Below, piece by piece: positions 61,522 to 64,000 of a stretch of DNA of 64,000 nt (its first letter is position 1; every line of letters begins with the position of its first letter). The stretch is from Mesorhabditis belari (lineage: Eukaryota > Nematoda > Chromadorea > Rhabditida > Rhabditidae): NCBI GenBank assembly GCA_958450365.1, contig CAUEEP010000627.1:1-64000 (forward strand), read 5' to 3'. Position numbers and translations under genes: made by a program. Under the pieces are notes generated by a model. That model had not been told where the DNA came from. It searched no databases and saw only the letters and a program-made list of their open reading frames with translations.

Positions 61522-62817
61522 TTAGTACTTCACAAAGAATCGACTAGCTTCGTTGAGGTGGCTCTCATTAAAAATGTCATGCACGGTAATTCTCTGCGGA
61601 TTTTCAGCTATATCTTGAGGAGCAATGTTTTTGCTTGAAAATGAATAACTTCTATTGATGCAATGGATTCCCAAATCATGGTCATAATTATCTGGGTGAT
61701 CAAGCAACAGAAATTCGTTTTGACTTTGATGATGCAAGTAAAACTGAACCTCTTGCTGCTCCACCTTTGCTAGCTCGGTGAAATCAATCTTCAGCTTACG
61801 ATCCAAGTATTCTTCTTTAAAAACGTCAACTCCCCTCCTTTTCACAAGGAACATTAACTTACAAATTTTTGTATAAACTTCAAGCTGATTCTTATGTTTT
61901 TCGCAATTGTTAACGCATTTACATCGACCTATTCGATGCTCCCATTCGACATCTTTTGGAAATCCTGCTTCTGGAATGAAGCTCTCGCTCTTTTCAACTT
62001 CCGTGCAACTTGGCGAATGATTTGGTGGTCTTCTCAGCTGAAATATGTATTCATCAATCTTAGACGGTTTACTTTTGCGTAAATTGTTATAATAGTACTC
62101 GGCCATATCGGCGAGTTTGTTCCTTTCCCGCGTTAACCATTTCACGACGTCTGTGCAAGAAATTGGTGGGCTTTGAATGACGCTCCTCGGATATTCTTGG
62201 ATGCCAATAAGGAACATTTCTTCGAACCACGTGCCTTTCAAATAAAGCAAAACTTTTTGATCGCCCATTAAATGGAAAAATAGTCCGCCAGTGAGGCATT
62301 TGCTAAGCAGAAAGCACGTCTTTTCTCCTGAGCTTGTCTGAATGTGGTACGAGTACATCTTAAACTTTGTACAGTAAAATTTTTCTTGAAATTCGTCTAA
62401 AAGCTCTAATTTGATGACTATCAACTCCAAAAGATCCCAACAACCAGTTTCCAGATGATCCAGTGGAGAGAGATTTTTAAAGCTTCGGTTTTTCGGATTT
62501 TCGAATTTCACAGCTTCGAGCAACATCATAAAGCTCTCATTAAAATGCTTGGCCTGTTCAGCAAAATCGGAGAGCAAAACTTTTTTGAAGATATCGTCAA
62601 TCGTCTCACTTGGTTTTTCAGTAATTTTGCTTAAATCATGCTCAATTTCGTGATAGCGAGTCGAGTAAAACTCAGCTAGCTCCCTATGGATAGAGTCGGT
62701 ATCTTGGTTTTTCCGTTCAATTTTCCGTTCATTAAAGTTCTTTTGCAGAAGTTTACGATAATAATTTGTAGGTTGATCATTGTTTTCAAAGTCGTGCAGC
62801 GACAGCAAATCATCCAA
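61522..62817 (-). CDS. Long intronless ORF of unknown function, about 431 codons
   Basis: The longest uninterrupted frame in the window, ending at TAA 61524-61522. Unlike its neighbours it has no introns. The frame opens without ATG (its first codons follow a CATCTAG acceptor-like site, DDLDDLLSLHDFEN), so it is probably a large terminal exon, or translation begins at an internal Met near residue 96 (FMMLLEAV). The N-terminal half is charged and helical. Visible features are a small Cys cluster near residues 300-310 (GRCKCVNNC), WLTRERNKLADMAEYYYNN in the middle and a C-terminal IHCINRSYSF. I do not recognise a family. It lies between two unrelated foldbacks and might be mobile-element cargo or a lineage-specific host gene. 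Confidence 0.55.
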   Translation of the reverse strand: MDDLLSLHDFENNDQPTNYYRKLLQKNFNERKIERKNQDTDSIHRELAEFYSTRYHEIEHDLSKITEKPSETIDDIFKKVLLSDFAEQAKHFNESFMMLLEAVKFENPKNRSFKNLSPLDHLETGCWDLLELIVIKLELLDEFQEKFYCTKFKMYSYHIQTSSGEKTCFLLSKCLTGGLFFHLMGDQKVLLYLKGTWFEEMFLIGIQEYPRSVIQSPPISCTDVVKWLTRERNKLADMAEYYYNNLRKSKPSKIDEYIFQLRRPPNHSPSCTEVEKSESFIPEAGFPKDVEWEHRIGRCKCVNNCEKHKNQLEVYTKICKLMFLVKRRGVDVFKEEYLDRKLKIDFTELAKVEQQEVQFYLHHQSQNEFLLLDHPDNYDHDLGIHCINRSYSFSSKNIAPQDIAENPQRITVHDIFNESHLNEASRFFVKY

Positions 62818-62852
62818 GTCATCCTAGATGCATTTGTAGGCTGATGCCTAAA

Positions 62853-63249
62853 TACCGTAAATGCTGTAATAGAGCGTCGCGTAGTCTAATTTTACTCCCA
62901 AACGAATGTTCATACCTCAGCGCCCAGACGTTTGTTTCTTCGCGCTTAGATATCAAAGCAAAGTAGAAAGATAGGGAAATTTTTTGAGCTATAACACATA
63001 TTTTTAGCATTAACCAGCACTTAGAAAAAATGATTGAAAAATCGGCTTTTTTTTGCCACTTTTCAATCATTTTTTTTCTAAGCACTGGTTAATGCTAAAA
63101 ATATGTGTTATATCTCAAATAACTACCCATCCTCTCTACTTTAATTTGATGTCTATGCGCGAAGCAACAAACGTCTGGGCGCCGAGATATGAGCATTCGT
63201 TTGGGAGTAAACTTAGACTAGGTGACGCTCTATTACAGCATTTACGGTA
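62853..63249. repeat. Foldback element, arms about 188 bp, TA-flanked
   Basis: Left arm 62853-63040 begins TACCGTAAATGCTGTAAT; right arm 63060-63249 ends with its complement. The spacer is about 19 bp and both ends meet TA. The mirrored arms create two similar fake ORFs. Confidence 0.9.
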
Positions 63250-63487
63250 AGTGTTTTCTAAAAGATGTCAACTTCGAAAACTACCATAATATTGCCGCCA
63301 TTTTGGTCAGTCTATTTGGTATTTTGATCTGACTCGAGTCCAAAATAGACAGATTGAATGAAACTAGAGGCAAGATGCAAAGTGCGTGCCTCGCAAACAA
63401 GGCGTTCTTAAATGCACTAATAGCGATAAAGTTATTCGTTTAGCTGAATATCTTACCTGGGGAAAGTTAGATACAAAACGAAAATTA

Positions 63488-63706
63488 CCGTATTTTCTCT
63501 AATAGTAGTGCACCCCGCCAAGCCGAGTTGATGTCTATTTTACGGTTTCTAAGTTTTCGCAGAAGCTCAACACTCTAATCCCCCCACAAGATCTCATCGT
63601 CAGCTACATTTTCCGACCCCACATCGATAGGTTCTGATAAGCGCTTTTCGAGATTTCGAGCAATTTAGGCAACACTCAGGGTGTACTACTATTAGAGAAA
63701 ATACGG
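63488..63706. mobile_element. 219-bp MITE with TA target duplication
   Basis: Terminal inverted repeats of about 28 bp starting CCGTATTTTCTCTAATAGTA and differing at one base, flanked by TA on both sides. No coding capacity. A Tc1/mariner-type non-autonomous element is the likely class. Confidence 0.85.
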
Positions 63707-64000
63707 TAGATCTATCGCAATTTTGTGTCAAAATTTAGAGCGTTTTTTAGAACTCCTTGTATGATCTTTGTTTGACCTATTGTTTAAACAAAAAATTGTG
63801 TTTGGCTAAATTTCTTCAAACAATTATTTGTTTGGAAGGCACGCACTCTAGGCAAGATTACGATAGCTTTTGAAAATGGACATATTTAAGAAAACGCGCT
63901 GAACTGATGTGTCCAAAGGGACAACCATACTGTTAACTTTAGTCTAGTTTCCAAATTTACAAATAGTTGCTCTAAATAGTTGAACAAGATACCCTCGGAT

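Noticed and set aside
60292..63249. A single transposon bounded by the two foldbacks and carrying the 431-codon ORF
   Set aside because: The two foldbacks are unrelated in sequence, so they cannot be the terminal repeats of one element.
62819..63250. Pair of similar frames containing LRDALLQHLR and LGDALLQHLR as a gene family
   Set aside because: They are the two arms of one foldback read from opposite strands.

Overview
This window is eukaryotic. Coding sequence is split into many small exons (mostly 55-170 bp) with GT..AG introns and mostly (T)TTTCAG or TTTTAG acceptors. AT content is high, and introns are littered with CTACAGTA / TTACGGTA words. That combination is typical of nematodes, so I infer a rhabditid-like nematode; this is inference, not proof. 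No prokaryotic features are present.

The window is dominated by a cluster of large GTPases of the guanylate-binding protein (GBP)/atlastin branch of the dynamin superfamily. Five genes fall in two classes. Class I (P-loop GPSRSGKSF; genes A and D) lies on the minus strand. Class II (P-loop AGKFRQGKTFW, GBP-like HTKGI switch, DTQGTFD G3, IRD/VRD G4; genes B, C and E) has a helical middle domain and a charged coiled-coil tail. A (11903 to 5331, minus) and B (13999-21932, plus) are a head-to-head pair. D (49027 to 39999, minus) and E (50741-58355, plus) are a second such pair. I could follow B and E through 28 exons each with an unbroken frame (about 924 and 871 aa). E and C end in a CaaX box (CSIM), as several vertebrate GBPs do in kind; B does not.

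Gene C (minus, 28.5-36.6 kb) is the mirror copy of E. Both sit in a large inverted duplication: left arm about 25.9-38.7 kb, right arm about 49.5-60.2 kb, spacer about 10.8 kb holding gene D. The arms differ by datable events: a 524-bp TA-flanked MITE only in the left arm, a tRNA-derived SINE-like insert only in the left arm, a 637-bp microhomology deletion in the right arm, and a 26-bp deletion that removes the first coding exon of C.

Mobile DNA fills the rest. There is a decayed hAT transposase (22.5-24.4 kb), four pieces of a CR1/Jockey-like LINE at the arm ends, Tc/mariner helix-turn-helix remnants, several long foldback elements, two TA-flanked MITEs, and a multi-exon KRBA2/SCAND3-type integrase gene (46.2-48.1 kb) nested antisense in intron 4 of gene D. 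At the right end a 431-codon intronless ORF of unknown function lies between two unrelated foldbacks. A dispersed motif of about 45 bp (GTGCACCAGAAAGGGTGTG ... GAGCACAAAGTACA) recurs in the introns of the GTPase genes.

Exon coordinates were worked out by hand from splice signals, reading frame and paralogue comparison, without transcript data.
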